Shown here piece by piece: positions 1 to 8,282 of a stretch of 64,000 nucleotides of DNA (positions within the stretch are counted from its first letter, which is position 1; every line of letters starts with the position of its first letter). The position numbers were made by a program, and so were the translations under genes. The notes under the pieces are model-generated. The model was not told where the DNA came from and did not search any database. It saw only the letters and a program-made list of their open reading frames with translations. The stretch lies in the NCBI RefSeq assembly GCF_005503695.1, contig NZ_SCMU01000004.1, positions 1-64,000 on the forward strand, given 5' to 3'. This DNA comes from Sphingopyxis sp. 2PD. Lineage in GTDB: Bacteria; Pseudomonadota; Alphaproteobacteria; Sphingomonadales; Sphingomonadaceae.

Positions 1-146
1 CGCCTCTAGCGGCCCCCACCTTCGCGGGGGTGGTAAATTGGCAACAATATGTCCGTCGCCCCCGCGAAGGTGGGGGCCGCTAGAGGCGCTTCTCGGCGTG
101 GCTGCGCAATGACGACAGCGGCCCCCGCCTCCGCGGGGGCGACGGT
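1..146. repeat. REPIN-like palindromic repeat cluster
   Basis: Positions 1-30 and 59-88 form a perfect 30-bp inverted repeat around a 28-nt loop. A third copy of the core lies at 118-146. The core reads GTCGCCCCCGCGAAGG...GGGGGCCGC and recurs in inverted pairs at 9534-9624, 18606-18698, 48405-48495 and 52321-52399. Paired, intergenic and palindromic, it resembles REP doublets (REPINs) mobilised in trans by a RAYT transposase. No such transposase is in the window. Confidence 0.8.
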
Positions 147-151
147 CTATC

Positions 152-724
152 TCACCCCCGCCACATCGCCACCATCTCGAACGCAAACGCGCCGAAAGTC
201 AGCGTCAGCCCGACGACGAACAGCCGGTATGCATAAGCCAGATACCGATACTTCCGCCGCGCCAGCACGATGCCGTTCTGATAGGTGTCGCGCAGCATCG
301 TTTCATAAAGATCTTCCTCGGTGCGCAGCCGCGCCTTGACCGCGTCGATGAACTCATCCTCTTCCATCTGGGCAAAGCGGCCGAAGAACAGGATGTTGCT
401 ATGGTCCTTGCCGTCCTTGTACACGATCGGCGGCGCCTTGCCGACGCGCGGCAGCACCGCCGAGACCGCGAGCAGCGCCGACAGGAAGGAAAAGGTCGCG
501 AGGATCGTCAGCGGCATCGCGAGCGCCCCTGCCCCGGCGCGCGCCTGCCCCACCGCGAGCGTGAACACGACAAAGGTCGCGCCCATCAGGATCGACGCCT
601 TTTGGTCGGCCATCTGCGACAATTGCATCGTCAATTGCTGGTTGGTGCGCACCAGATGCACGGCGTTCGGCGGGAAGGACACCGCTGGCGGCGGCGCCGG
701 TGTCGATGCGTTTTCGCTGCCCAT
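152..724 (-). CDS. DUF5706 (Pycsar effector-like) membrane protein
   Basis: This encodes about 190 residues. A polar N-terminus leads into a stretch reading NQQLTMQLSQMADQKAS, then two hydrophobic segments (about residues 45-90). A charged middle carries FFGRFAQMEEDEF, and a third membrane segment lies near the C-terminus. This order (QxxDxKAS helix, TM pair, cytosolic loop, TM) matches DUF5706, the family that includes PycTM effectors of Pycsar anti-phage systems. I chose the ATG at 724 because GGGGGA precedes it; an in-frame TTG lies at 745. No pyrimidine cyclase gene is adjacent, so a defence role is not shown. Stand-alone DUF5706 proteins may do something else at the membrane. Confidence 0.65.
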   Translation of the reverse strand: MGSENASTPAPPPAVSFPPNAVHLVRTNQQLTMQLSQMADQKASILMGATFVVFTLAVGQARAGAGALAMPLTILATFSFLSALLAVSAVLPRVGKAPPIVYKDGKDHSNILFFGRFAQMEEDEFIDAVKARLRTEEDLYETMLRDTYQNGIVLARRKYRYLAYAYRLFVVGLTLTFGAFAFEMVAMWRG

Positions 725-886
725 GCCATTCCCCCGCGTTCGCAATGCGTCAGCGACCCGTCACAGCGATGCCATGAAGTGCCGCCAGCGGCAAGATGCT
801 GCCCTGTTCCCGCCGCATTCGCTTGCCAATCGGGCGGGAGCGCGGCATTCCCGCGCGCAACTTTATGCCTTTATGGGACGCACCAC

Positions 887-1123
887 ATGAGCACCGCCCT
901 CACCGACCAGATTTACGGCCTGATCGCCCCCTTCAACAAAAAGGGGGTCGAACTGACCGATGCGACGACCTTTGCCGGCGACCTTGAATGGGACAGCCTG
1001 ACGGTGATGGATTTCGTCGCCGAGGTCGAGGACACGTTCGACATCATCATCAGCATGAACATGCAGGCGGAGATCGAAACCGTGGGGCAATTGGTCGCCG
1101 CGGTCGAGAAATTGCAGGGATAG
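887..1123 (+). CDS. Acyl carrier protein for sphingolipid synthesis
   Basis: A 78-residue acyl carrier protein. The phosphopantetheine site is Ser37 in EWDSLTVMDFV, followed by the usual acidic helix (EVEDTFDI). It lies about 110 bp upstream of the serine palmitoyltransferase gene on the same strand. That is the arrangement known for sphingolipid-producing Alphaproteobacteria, where a dedicated ACP supplies the acyl chain. It is therefore more likely the sphingolipid ACP than the housekeeping fatty acid ACP, which normally sits in a fab cluster. The start is an ATG directly after the TTATGGGACGCACCAC leader. Confidence 0.85.
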   Translation: MSTALTDQIYGLIAPFNKKGVELTDATTFAGDLEWDSLTVMDFVAEVEDTFDIIISMNMQAEIETVGQLVAAVEKLQG

Positions 1124-1136
1124 TTTCTTTTTTTCC

Positions 1137-1217
1137 CGTTCGTGTCGAGCGCAGTCGAGACACCCATCGGGGCAGCGCAAGTTCGAGGGGCATCTCGACT
1201 TCGCTCGATGCGAACGG
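1137..1217. repeat. Intergenic inverted repeat between acp and spt
   Basis: TTCGTGTCGAGCGCAGTCGAGA at the left and TCTCGACTTCGCTCGATGCGAACGG at the right form an imperfect hairpin. This is another dispersed sphingomonad repeat type, related to the TGTCGAAGGGC repeats elsewhere in the window. Its stem could reduce read-through from acp into spt, which is an inference. Confidence 0.6.
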
Positions 1218-1233
1218 ATTTTGGACGTTTGAT

Positions 1234-2436
1234 ATGACCGACCTCTTTTCGAAATTCGATCCGCTGATCCAGCAGCGCGAAACGCTGCTCGCGACCGGGG
1301 TCACCGATCCCTATAATCTGGTGATGGAAAAGGTGATCTCGCCGACCGTCGCGATCTGCAACGGGCGCGAGACGATCCTGCTTGGCACCTATAATTATAT
1401 GGGCATGACCTTCGACGAGGATGTCATCGCCGCAGGCAAGGATGCGCTCGACAAATTCGGCAGCGGCACCACCGGCAGCCGCGTGCTCAACGGCACCTAT
1501 CAGGGGCACAAGGAGTGCGAAGAGGCGCTGAAGGAATTTTACGCCATGGATCATGCCATGGTGTTTTCAACCGGTTATCAGGCGAACCTCGGGATCATTT
1601 CGACGATCGCGGGCAAGGGCGACTATGTCATCCTCGACATCGACAGCCATGCGTCGATCTATGACGGGTGCAAGATGGGCGACGCCGAAATCGTCGCCTT
1701 CCGCCACAATGACGTCGACGCGCTAGAGAAAAGACTGAAGCGCCTGCCCGCAGACGCGGGCAAGCTCGTCGTGCTCGAAGGCGTCTATTCGATGCTCGGC
1801 GACGTCGCGCCACTGAAGGAGATGATCCGCGTTTCGAAGGAAGCCGGCGCGATGGTGCTGGTCGACGAGGCCCATTCGATGGGCTTTATCGGCGAGAACG
1901 GCCGCGGGGTTGCCGAGGCGCAGGGCGTTTTGGACGATGTCGATTTCGTCATCGGCACGTTCAGCAAGAGCGTCGGCACCGTCGGCGGCTTTTGTGTGTC
2001 GAACCATCCGAAGTTCGAGATCATGCGGCTGGTCTGTCGTCCCTATGTGTTCACCGCGTCGCTGCCGCCCAGCGTCGTCGCGACCGCGGCGACCAGCATC
2101 CGCAAGCTGATGCACGGGTCGAACAAGCGCGCGCATCTGTGGGAAAATTCCAAGGTGCTGCACAAGGGGCTGCGCGATCTGGGGTTCCAGCTCGGCACCG
2201 ACGAGCCGCAGTCGGCGATCATCGCGGTGATCATGCCCGACCTCGAGCAAGGCGCGATGATGTGGGAGGCGCTGCTGGAGGAAGGGCTGTACGTCAACCT
2301 GGCGCGCCCGCCCGCGACCCCCGCGGGCATGACCCTGCTGCGCTGTTCGCTCTGCGCCGAGCACAGCATCGAGCAGGTCGGCGAAATCCTCGGCCGTTTC
2401 GAACGCGCGGGCAAGCGCGTCGGGATTATCGGCTGA
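1234..2436 (+). CDS. spt: Serine palmitoyltransferase
   Basis: A 400-residue PLP-dependent alpha-oxoamine synthase. It condenses serine with a palmitoyl thioester to 3-ketodihydrosphingosine, the first step of sphingolipid synthesis, in the cytoplasm. The Schiff-base lysine is K245 in GTFSKSVGTVGG. H139 (DSHASIYDG) stacks on PLP, and D211 and H214 lie in LVDEAHSMG. These correspond to H159, D231, H234 and K265 of the soluble Sphingomonas paucimobilis enzyme with a constant offset of 20, so this protein has a shorter N-terminus. There is no membrane segment, as expected for the bacterial homodimer. The adjacent acp is the probable acyl donor partner. Confidence 0.95.
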   Translation: MTDLFSKFDPLIQQRETLLATGVTDPYNLVMEKVISPTVAICNGRETILLGTYNYMGMTFDEDVIAAGKDALDKFGSGTTGSRVLNGTYQGHKECEEALKEFYAMDHAMVFSTGYQANLGIISTIAGKGDYVILDIDSHASIYDGCKMGDAEIVAFRHNDVDALEKRLKRLPADAGKLVVLEGVYSMLGDVAPLKEMIRVSKEAGAMVLVDEAHSMGFIGENGRGVAEAQGVLDDVDFVIGTFSKSVGTVGGFCVSNHPKFEIMRLVCRPYVFTASLPPSVVATAATSIRKLMHGSNKRAHLWENSKVLHKGLRDLGFQLGTDEPQSAIIAVIMPDLEQGAMMWEALLEEGLYVNLARPPATPAGMTLLRCSLCAEHSIEQVGEILGRFERAGKRVGIIG

Positions 2437-2549
2437 ACCGAGCCGCTGCGCCGACCAGCGGATTCCTTTTTGCGCCGAACCGAAGCCGGGCAGCAGCGAC
2501 CGGGCCTTCGGCGCTTTGCGGCGCCGCGCATGTCCGGTAAGACACAGGC

Positions 2550-4520
2550 GTGTTCGAGCGGGATAGCGATACCGAAACCGAGACGCGGCGCGAGCGATTA
2601 CGCTTTTGGCTGACGATCGGCATGGCGACGATGCTGACCGGCATCGTGGGCGCGCTTGTCATGCTGCTCGCGCGCGCCAGCGACAATTACGACCAGTCGC
2701 TCGGCTGGCAGACGCAAAGCCTGGAAGTCATTTCGCAGACGCGCTCGCTCGACGCCTCGCTCGCGCGCGCCGAGGCGGCGCTCGGGCGCTTTGCGGTGGG
2801 ACTGCAAAAAGAGGACGGCCGCGTTTACGAACAGCAATGGGGGCTGGCGCGGCAATATCTGACGCGGCTCGACCGCAGCGTCCGCGACAACGCGACCCAG
2901 TCGAAGCTGGTCGATGACCTGACGCGCGAAATGGACAGCCGCGGACGCCAGCTTGGCGACGCGGCGCTGAGCGCCAATTACAGCCAGACCGTCGCCGCGA
3001 TTTCGAAATATCATGCCGCGGGGCACGACGCCGGGCTCAGCCGCATCGACGATCTGCTCAACCAGATTATTGCCAATGAACGCGCGCTGCTGCGCGAACG
3101 CATTCGCACCGCCGCCGCCGATCGCGCCAGCCTGAACCAGGCGATGTTGCTGTTTGCCCTGCTCGGCGCGGCGATCGCCGCCGTGGCGATCGGCACGACA
3201 TTCTCGTTCGTCCGCGCCGAGGCCGAGCGCCGGGTCGCGCGGCGCGAGCAGGTGGCGGAAAGCGAACGCGCCATGCAGCTGGAGGAGGCCGTCGAAGCGC
3301 GCACCGCCGAGCTGGAACAGGCCAATATCGCGCTGCGCAGCGAGATGAGCGAGCGCGCCGCGGCCGAAGCCCAGCTTCGCCAGGCGCAAAAGATGGAAGC
3401 CGTCGGCCAGCTGACCGGCGGCATCGCGCATGATTTCAACAATATGCTGGCGGTTGTTGTCGGCGGACTGGAACTGGCGCAGCGCTGGCTGCCCGGCACC
3501 CCGGAAAAGGCCGAACGCCACCTTGCCAACGCGCTCGACGGCGCTAATCGCGCCGCCGACCTGACGCGGCGGCTGCTGACCTTTGCCCGATCCGAACCTG
3601 CACGCCCCGAAACGACGCCGATCGACGCCTGCATTACGGGGTTTGCCGAGCTGATCGAACGGACGATCGGCGACAGGATCGCGCTGACGCTCGACCTCAA
3701 TGCAGACCATCTCGCCTGCTGGCTCGACCGGCAGCAGTTCGAAAATGCGCTGCTCAACCTGGCGGTCAATGCGCGCGACGCGATGGACGGCCATGGCGCG
3801 CTGACCATCCGCACCCTCGACGATGGCGACGGCAAGGCGCTGGCGGTGCAGGTGATCGACACCGGTTGCGGCATGTCGCCCGAGGTATTGGAACGCGTGT
3901 TCGATCCCTTCTACACCACCAAGCCCGCGGGTCAGGGGACCGGACTGGGCATGAGCCAGGTCTTTGCCTTTTGCCGCCAGTCGGGCGGCGAGGTCCAGAT
4001 TTCCTCGACCGAAGGCGAAGGTACGAGCGTCGCGATGCTGTTGCCGGTCGCCAAGCCGGAGGATGTCGCAGCGGCGGCCAGCGACGGCGATGGCGATCCC
4101 GCCGACTGCGCACCCGCCGAAGCGCTGAACATCCTGGTGATCGAGGACGACCAGCGCGTCCTCGCGGCGACGGTCGATGCGGTCGAGGAACTGGGCCATA
4201 GCGCGGTGGCGTGCGGCAATCCGCTGGAGGCCGAGCAGCTCGTCGAAGGACGGCTGGCCGACGGCGGCCGGTTTGACCTGGTGCTATCCGATGTGCTGAT
4301 GCCCGAACTGACCGGCCCCGAACTGGTCGCGCAGCTCAAACAGCGCTGGCCCGAACTGTCGGTGCTGTTCGTCACCGGCTATGCGGGCGACGCCGGCGAG
4401 GCCGAAAGTTTCGGCGACCATGACGTGCTCCGCAAACCCTTCACCCTCAACGCGCTCGATCAGGCGATCCGCCGGTGCGGCGAAGCCCGGGCGGGCATGG
4501 GACAGCGGCTGGCGAGCTGA
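2550..4520 (+). CDS. CHASE3 hybrid sensor histidine kinase with receiver
   Basis: A 656-residue protein starting at GTG. TM1 is about residues 20-42, and a CHASE3-like extracytoplasmic helical domain runs to about 195. TM2 is about 197-220, followed by a coiled coil rich in Ala and Glu. The HisKA H-box has H294 in GGIAHDFNNML, then a HATPase domain with N and G boxes (LNLAVNARDAMDGHG, DTGCGMS, GQGTGLGMS). The C-terminal receiver has phospho-acceptor D581 in LSDVLMPE and a KPF lysine motif. It follows spt by 113 bp on the same strand. Its ligand is unknown. The stand-alone Hpt protein at 42.0-42.4 kb could accept phosphate from its receiver, which is speculative. Confidence 0.9.
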   Translation: MFERDSDTETETRRERLRFWLTIGMATMLTGIVGALVMLLARASDNYDQSLGWQTQSLEVISQTRSLDASLARAEAALGRFAVGLQKEDGRVYEQQWGLARQYLTRLDRSVRDNATQSKLVDDLTREMDSRGRQLGDAALSANYSQTVAAISKYHAAGHDAGLSRIDDLLNQIIANERALLRERIRTAAADRASLNQAMLLFALLGAAIAAVAIGTTFSFVRAEAERRVARREQVAESERAMQLEEAVEARTAELEQANIALRSEMSERAAAEAQLRQAQKMEAVGQLTGGIAHDFNNMLAVVVGGLELAQRWLPGTPEKAERHLANALDGANRAADLTRRLLTFARSEPARPETTPIDACITGFAELIERTIGDRIALTLDLNADHLACWLDRQQFENALLNLAVNARDAMDGHGALTIRTLDDGDGKALAVQVIDTGCGMSPEVLERVFDPFYTTKPAGQGTGLGMSQVFAFCRQSGGEVQISSTEGEGTSVAMLLPVAKPEDVAAAASDGDGDPADCAPAEALNILVIEDDQRVLAATVDAVEELGHSAVACGNPLEAEQLVEGRLADGGRFDLVLSDVLMPELTGPELVAQLKQRWPELSVLFVTGYAGDAGEAESFGDHDVLRKPFTLNALDQAIRRCGEARAGMGQRLAS

Positions 4521-4529
4521 GCCTTGTTT

Positions 4530-4556
4530 CGTCATTCCGGCGAAGGCCGGGATGAG
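4530..4556. repeat. CCGGCGAAGGCCGG intergenic palindrome
   Basis: A single copy of the second dispersed palindrome family (TCATTCCGGCGAAGGCCGGGATGA). It lies between convergent genes and may act as a two-way terminator-like hairpin. Other copies are at 9425-9506, 54024-54103 and 56379-56405. Confidence 0.7.
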
Positions 4557-4566
4557 GACTCGCATT

Positions 4567-5427
4567 TTACCGGATCGCGCCGCCCTTGATCAGCCGCGGT
4601 ACCAGCGTGACCGCGGCGATCAGCGGCCAGCGGCGCTGCCACGGCTTGATTTCGATCTTGGTCCCCGCATGGCGATTGATCTTCCACGCCAGATAATCGA
4701 TCCCACCGGCATAGGTCAGGCTGGCCTTGGCCAGCCGCGCGATGCTGAGCGCCTTGCCCTCGATCCGCCGCCGCGCCCATGCACCACTGCGCGCGGCCGC
4801 CGGGATCGCGGCGATCGCGGGGGCGCTGAAACGCTGGTAGCGGTCGGCGTCGGCATCGACCACCGACTGCGCGCGGCCCGCCCGTTCGGCGCGCAGCTCG
4901 ACCGAATAGGTGAGCGCAAAGGCCCGCCGCCACCAGTCGAGCGGCGCCTCGCCATCGACCTTGCCCGCTGCCGCCAGCAAGGTCGGCGCGGCGCGCGCGA
5001 CGGCGGCGATGGCGCGGTCGCGCGCCGTATCGTCGACCGCCCATACCAGCCGCGACGGCTGCGCAAAGCGCGCCCACACCGACACATTGCGTGTTTCCGG
5101 CCCGTTCAGGCGGTGAAAGTCGCTTTCCGACAGCACCGCATATTTCGCGATCAGCCCGCGGTGCGCGAACGGAAAGACATTGGGCGGGATCAGCCGATTG
5201 GCGGCGGCCATCCACCGCTTGGGATACGCATCGCCATAATCGGACACGATCAGGTAGAAATCGAGCATCAGCCCGTCGAGTTCGCTCATCCTGAGGCAGC
5301 TGCCGTAAAACAGCACAGCGCGCGCGCTACCCGGATATTCGGCGGCGATCGCCTGTGCCATGGCGGCGACGCGCGGGTCGACCGGAGTCGACAGTTCGGC
5401 GCGGACCAGGTCGATCAGGTCGGACAT
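4567..5427 (-). CDS. TAM41-like (Mmp37 family) nucleotidyltransferase
   Basis: A 286-residue protein that I align by eye with the mitochondrial CDP-diacylglycerol synthase TAM41. Shared blocks, in order, are FYGSCLRMSELDGLMLDF (G42-S43 and D56, the nucleotidyltransferase pocket), LIAKYAVLS near residue 95, an ALTYSVELRAE segment near residue 190, and a C-terminal SIARLAKASLTYAGG resembling the TAM41 SIRQSTKG segment. TAM41 makes CDP-DAG from phosphatidic acid and CTP. The gene starts 10 bp after the lipid kinase stop, so the two are probably translated together: the kinase would make a phospholipid and this enzyme would add CMP. Whether the substrate is phosphatidate or a sphingolipid phosphate cannot be told from sequence. 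Confidence 0.6.
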   Translation of the reverse strand: MSDLIDLVRAELSTPVDPRVAAMAQAIAAEYPGSARAVLFYGSCLRMSELDGLMLDFYLIVSDYGDAYPKRWMAAANRLIPPNVFPFAHRGLIAKYAVLSESDFHRLNGPETRNVSVWARFAQPSRLVWAVDDTARDRAIAAVARAAPTLLAAAGKVDGEAPLDWWRRAFALTYSVELRAERAGRAQSVVDADADRYQRFSAPAIAAIPAAARSGAWARRRIEGKALSIARLAKASLTYAGGIDYLAWKINRHAGTKIEIKPWQRRWPLIAAVTLVPRLIKGGAIR

Positions 5428-5437
5428 GCGCGAACGC

Positions 5438-6412
5438 TCAGGCGGCGAGGCGCAGGAACGGCACGGGCTGGGTCGAAGTCAGGATGATCGGCATGCCGTT
5501 CTTCGCCTGAAAAATCTCGCCATCGAGAATCACGTTCGACCGCTCGCCCTCGATCCGGATCTCGTCGCCCTGCTGGAAGTGGACGCCATCGAGCTGGCGC
5601 TGCCCCAGCGTCCCGCGCCAGGTGGCGCCCAGCATGCGGAACAGCGCGCCCAGGCCGCGCTCGACCGCGAGCAATTTCATCTGTCCGCTCTGCCCGGCGC
5701 TGTCGGTGGTGCGGATGCTGAGCAGCAGCTTTTCCAGCGTCGTCACGATCAGCAGCGAAAACTTGCCCTTGAATTCGCCCTGGCGGATCAGCGACACCGT
5801 CATCGCCTCGGGCTTGGGGGGCAGGCGCCCGCCACCGAGGCCGAACATCATCGCAAACAGCCCCAGAATCGCGGCCAGGAAATGCGAAATGCCGTTCGGC
5901 AGCCCGAGCGGATAGATGCGATTGCGGCAATAGAGCATCACATCGGCGAGATAGGCGCCGCCTAGGAACATGCCGAGCACCGGGCGCGTTTCGCCGCCGC
6001 TGTCGAGCGAGATCAGCTGGCGCTGAATCACATGATCCTCCAGCTGCCCCGAATTGACGAGTTCGATCACCCGCTGCAACGCCTTGATCGGATCGCCCGC
6101 GGCGCCAAGGTCGAGCGCGATCAGGTTGGTCTTGCCGTTCGGCAGCACCGCGACCGGCGGCGGCGAACCGCCGAAATGGCCGCCCGAATAAAGCTCGGTC
6201 AACGCGGCCTGCACCGTGCCGTCGCCGCCGTTGATGACGACAACGCGCGGCCCGACCATCGCGATGGTGCGGATCGCCTCGCCGATCTGGTCGACGTCCT
6301 CGACCTCATAATGAAAGATGTCGGGATGCGCCGCGCAATATTCGCGAACCCGCGGCAACAGGGCGCGGTTGCCGGTCGAACGCGGGTTGGAAAGGAGCGC
6401 GACGCTGGCCAT
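5438..6412 (-). CDS. Diacylglycerol/ceramide kinase-family lipid kinase
   Basis: A 324-residue DAGK-catalytic/LCB5-type kinase. The nucleotide loop is INGGDGTVQAAL with GGDGT at 62-66. The second conserved loop reads VLPNGKTN, a variant of the usual PxGTxN. The C-terminal beta-sandwich carries VILDGEIFQAKNG, equivalent to the DGE/DGE-like motif of the family. The family phosphorylates diacylglycerol, sphingoid bases or ceramide with ATP. It sits between a DUF2141 gene (7 bp upstream) and a TAM41-like gene (10 bp downstream), and about 3 kb from the serine palmitoyltransferase gene. That context makes a ceramide or sphingoid substrate attractive, but diacylglycerol remains possible. Confidence 0.75.
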   Translation of the reverse strand: MASVALLSNPRSTGNRALLPRVREYCAAHPDIFHYEVEDVDQIGEAIRTIAMVGPRVVVINGGDGTVQAALTELYSGGHFGGSPPPVAVLPNGKTNLIALDLGAAGDPIKALQRVIELVNSGQLEDHVIQRQLISLDSGGETRPVLGMFLGGAYLADVMLYCRNRIYPLGLPNGISHFLAAILGLFAMMFGLGGGRLPPKPEAMTVSLIRQGEFKGKFSLLIVTTLEKLLLSIRTTDSAGQSGQMKLLAVERGLGALFRMLGATWRGTLGQRQLDGVHFQQGDEIRIEGERSNVILDGEIFQAKNGMPIILTSTQPVPFLRLAA

Positions 6413-6419
6413 CTGGTCC

Positions 6420-6926
6420 CTATTCGACCGGGTCGAACGACAAGCCGTTGACGTAGTTCAGTACGATCGGCACGCGCTTGGTGGCGCCGCCGACGGCAAA
6501 GCTGACCGTCGCCAGTTTCGGCTTCCGCTTGAAGATGAAATCGCTGACCTTCATGTCGGGGTTGCCCGACAGGCCGGCGCCGTCGCTGCGGTCCGATTTG
6601 CCGTTGCCGTTCATGTCGTGGCGAACCGACACGACATAATTGCCCGGCTGCTTGACCGGGACGCACACCGACATCGTCCCGGTGCGCGAGACGGGAACGT
6701 CGACGCGCTCGATCCACTTGCGCTTTTCCAGATAGCTGCTGTTCGCGCTGTAGATCTGGACCCGCACCGTGCCGGTGCGCGCCTTGAATCCGCGCACATC
6801 GACCTGCACAGCGGTCGCATTGCTGTTGCACAGGGCGGCTGCCGGACCCAGCGCAGCACCCTGCGCCGCGACGGGCGCAATCAGCGCTCCGGCGGCGAGC
6901 ATACCGGCGAGAATAATTTTCGACAT
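6420..6926 (-). CDS. DUF2141 secreted protein
   Basis: A 168-residue protein with a signal peptide (MSKIILAGMLAAGALIAPVAAQ). The body carries a DUF2141 signature, including VRVQIY and a calcium-binding-like HDMNGNGKSDRSDGAGLSGNP loop rich in Asp and Asn. It is predicted to be periplasmic or outer-membrane associated. A GGAGG ribosome site lies at 6937-6941. It is the first gene of a leftward operon with the lipid kinase and the TAM41-like gene. DUF2141 proteins have no settled function; the context suggests a role in envelope lipid handling. Confidence 0.7.
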   Translation of the reverse strand: MSKIILAGMLAAGALIAPVAAQGAALGPAAALCNSNATAVQVDVRGFKARTGTVRVQIYSANSSYLEKRKWIERVDVPVSRTGTMSVCVPVKQPGNYVVSVRHDMNGNGKSDRSDGAGLSGNPDMKVSDFIFKRKPKLATVSFAVGGATKRVPIVLNYVNGLSFDPVE

Positions 6927-7060
6927 GACCTCAATTCCTCCAGAGGTTATAGCCACGCCGACAAACGCATGATGCACCTGCCGACACGGGCCCCTGTCGC
7001 CCTTGAATCGGCATATCGGAAACAACTGCGGCCAAATCATGGTGATGGGGCGACGAAAGA

Positions 7061-8281
7061 TTGAATAAGCTGCCTGCCATCGACCGCTACATCGCGCGGC
7101 TCATCTTTTTTCCCATGCTGGGTACGCTGGTCCTGTCGGCGATGCTGCTCGTGCTCGAAAAGATGCTGCGGCTGTTCGATTTTGTCGCCACCGAGGGTGG
7201 GCCGGTCAGCATCGTGTGGCGGATGCTCGCCAATCTCATCCCCGAATATCTTTCGCTGGGCATTCCGATCGGCCTGATGCTGGGGATTCTTCTGGCTTTC
7301 CGCAAGCTTGCAACGACCAGCGAGCTCGATGTGCTGAAGGGCGTCGGGATGAGCTTCGGGCGGCTGATGCGCATTCCTTTCGCCTACGCACTGGCGTTGG
7401 CCGCGCTCAATCTGGCGATCGTCGGCTTCATCCAGCCCGTCGCCCGCTATGCCTATGAAGGCTTGCAGTTCGAACTGCGCTCGGGCGCGCTGGGGGCGTC
7501 GATCAAGGTCGGCGAATTCACCAAGCTGGGCGACCGCATGACGCTGCGCATCGAAGAAAGCTATGACGACGGCAAGTCGCTGCGCGGCATTTTCGTGCGC
7601 GGCGACAATCGCGATGGCCAGCGCGTGTCGGCGACCGCCGCGCGCGGGCAGTTCCTGGCCACCGACGACCCCAACACGATCATCCTGCGATTGTCGCAGG
7701 GCGTGCTGATCCACGAATCGCCCAAATTTGCGGTGCCGCGCGTGCTGACCTTCGACAATCACGACCTGCCGATACCATTGCCCAAGATCGAGGCGTTCCG
7801 CCTGCGCGGCGGCGCCGATCGCGAAATGACGATCCCCGAGCTGTTCGTCGCGGGCAAGGACGAGAGCCAGTCGGAACAGACGCGGCTCGAATCGCGCGCC
7901 AATTTCCATTTCCGCATCGTCGAAGTGCTGTCGATGTTCCTGATCCCGCTGATCGCGGTGGCGCTGGCGATCCCGCCCAAACGATCGACTTCCTCGCTCG
8001 GCGTCTTCCTGTCGATCGTGCTCTTGGTGACCCAGCATAAGATCAACCAATATGCCGAGGACATGGGCGCGCGCGGCGTCGTCGATCCGGTGATTGCGCT
8101 GTGGGTTCCCTTTCTGCTGTTCGCGGCGCTGGCGGTCTGGATGTATTATGTCGTCGCGCATGTGCCGGGCGGCCAGCCGATCGGCGCGCTCGAACGCGTG
8201 GCGGCGAAGTCGGCGCAAAAGATTCGCGGGCTGTTGACGATGTTCCAGCGCAAACCGCGGGGCGTGGAAAGCCTGACCTGA
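7061..8281 (+). CDS. lptF: LptF permease (LPS export ABC transporter family)
   Basis: A 406-residue YjgP/YjgQ-family permease with three N-terminal membrane segments, a large soluble jellyroll region (about 135-300) and three C-terminal segments. With LptG and the LptB ATPase it extracts lipid from the inner membrane and passes it to LptC/LptA. The start appears to be TTG at 7061, because an upstream ATG near 7040 runs into a stop. It is divergent from the DUF2141 operon and one base from lptG. Its place beside sphingolipid genes is notable because sphingomonads generally carry glycosphingolipid in place of LPS. Confidence 0.85.
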   Translation: MNKLPAIDRYIARLIFFPMLGTLVLSAMLLVLEKMLRLFDFVATEGGPVSIVWRMLANLIPEYLSLGIPIGLMLGILLAFRKLATTSELDVLKGVGMSFGRLMRIPFAYALALAALNLAIVGFIQPVARYAYEGLQFELRSGALGASIKVGEFTKLGDRMTLRIEESYDDGKSLRGIFVRGDNRDGQRVSATAARGQFLATDDPNTIILRLSQGVLIHESPKFAVPRVLTFDNHDLPIPLPKIEAFRLRGGADREMTIPELFVAGKDESQSEQTRLESRANFHFRIVEVLSMFLIPLIAVALAIPPKRSTSSLGVFLSIVLLVTQHKINQYAEDMGARGVVDPVIALWVPFLLFAALAVWMYYVVAHVPGGQPIGALERVAAKSAQKIRGLLTMFQRKPRGVESLT

Positions 8282-8282
8282 T

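Noticed and set aside
152-724. A complete Pycsar anti-phage system
   Set aside because: Only an effector-like protein is seen. No cyclase gene lies to the right, and the left side is outside the window.
2550-4520. Hybrid kinase as the PhyR kinase
   Set aside because: Its H-box (HDFNN) is the common HisKA type, not HWE/HisKA_2 as in typical PhyR kinases. There is no direct link.
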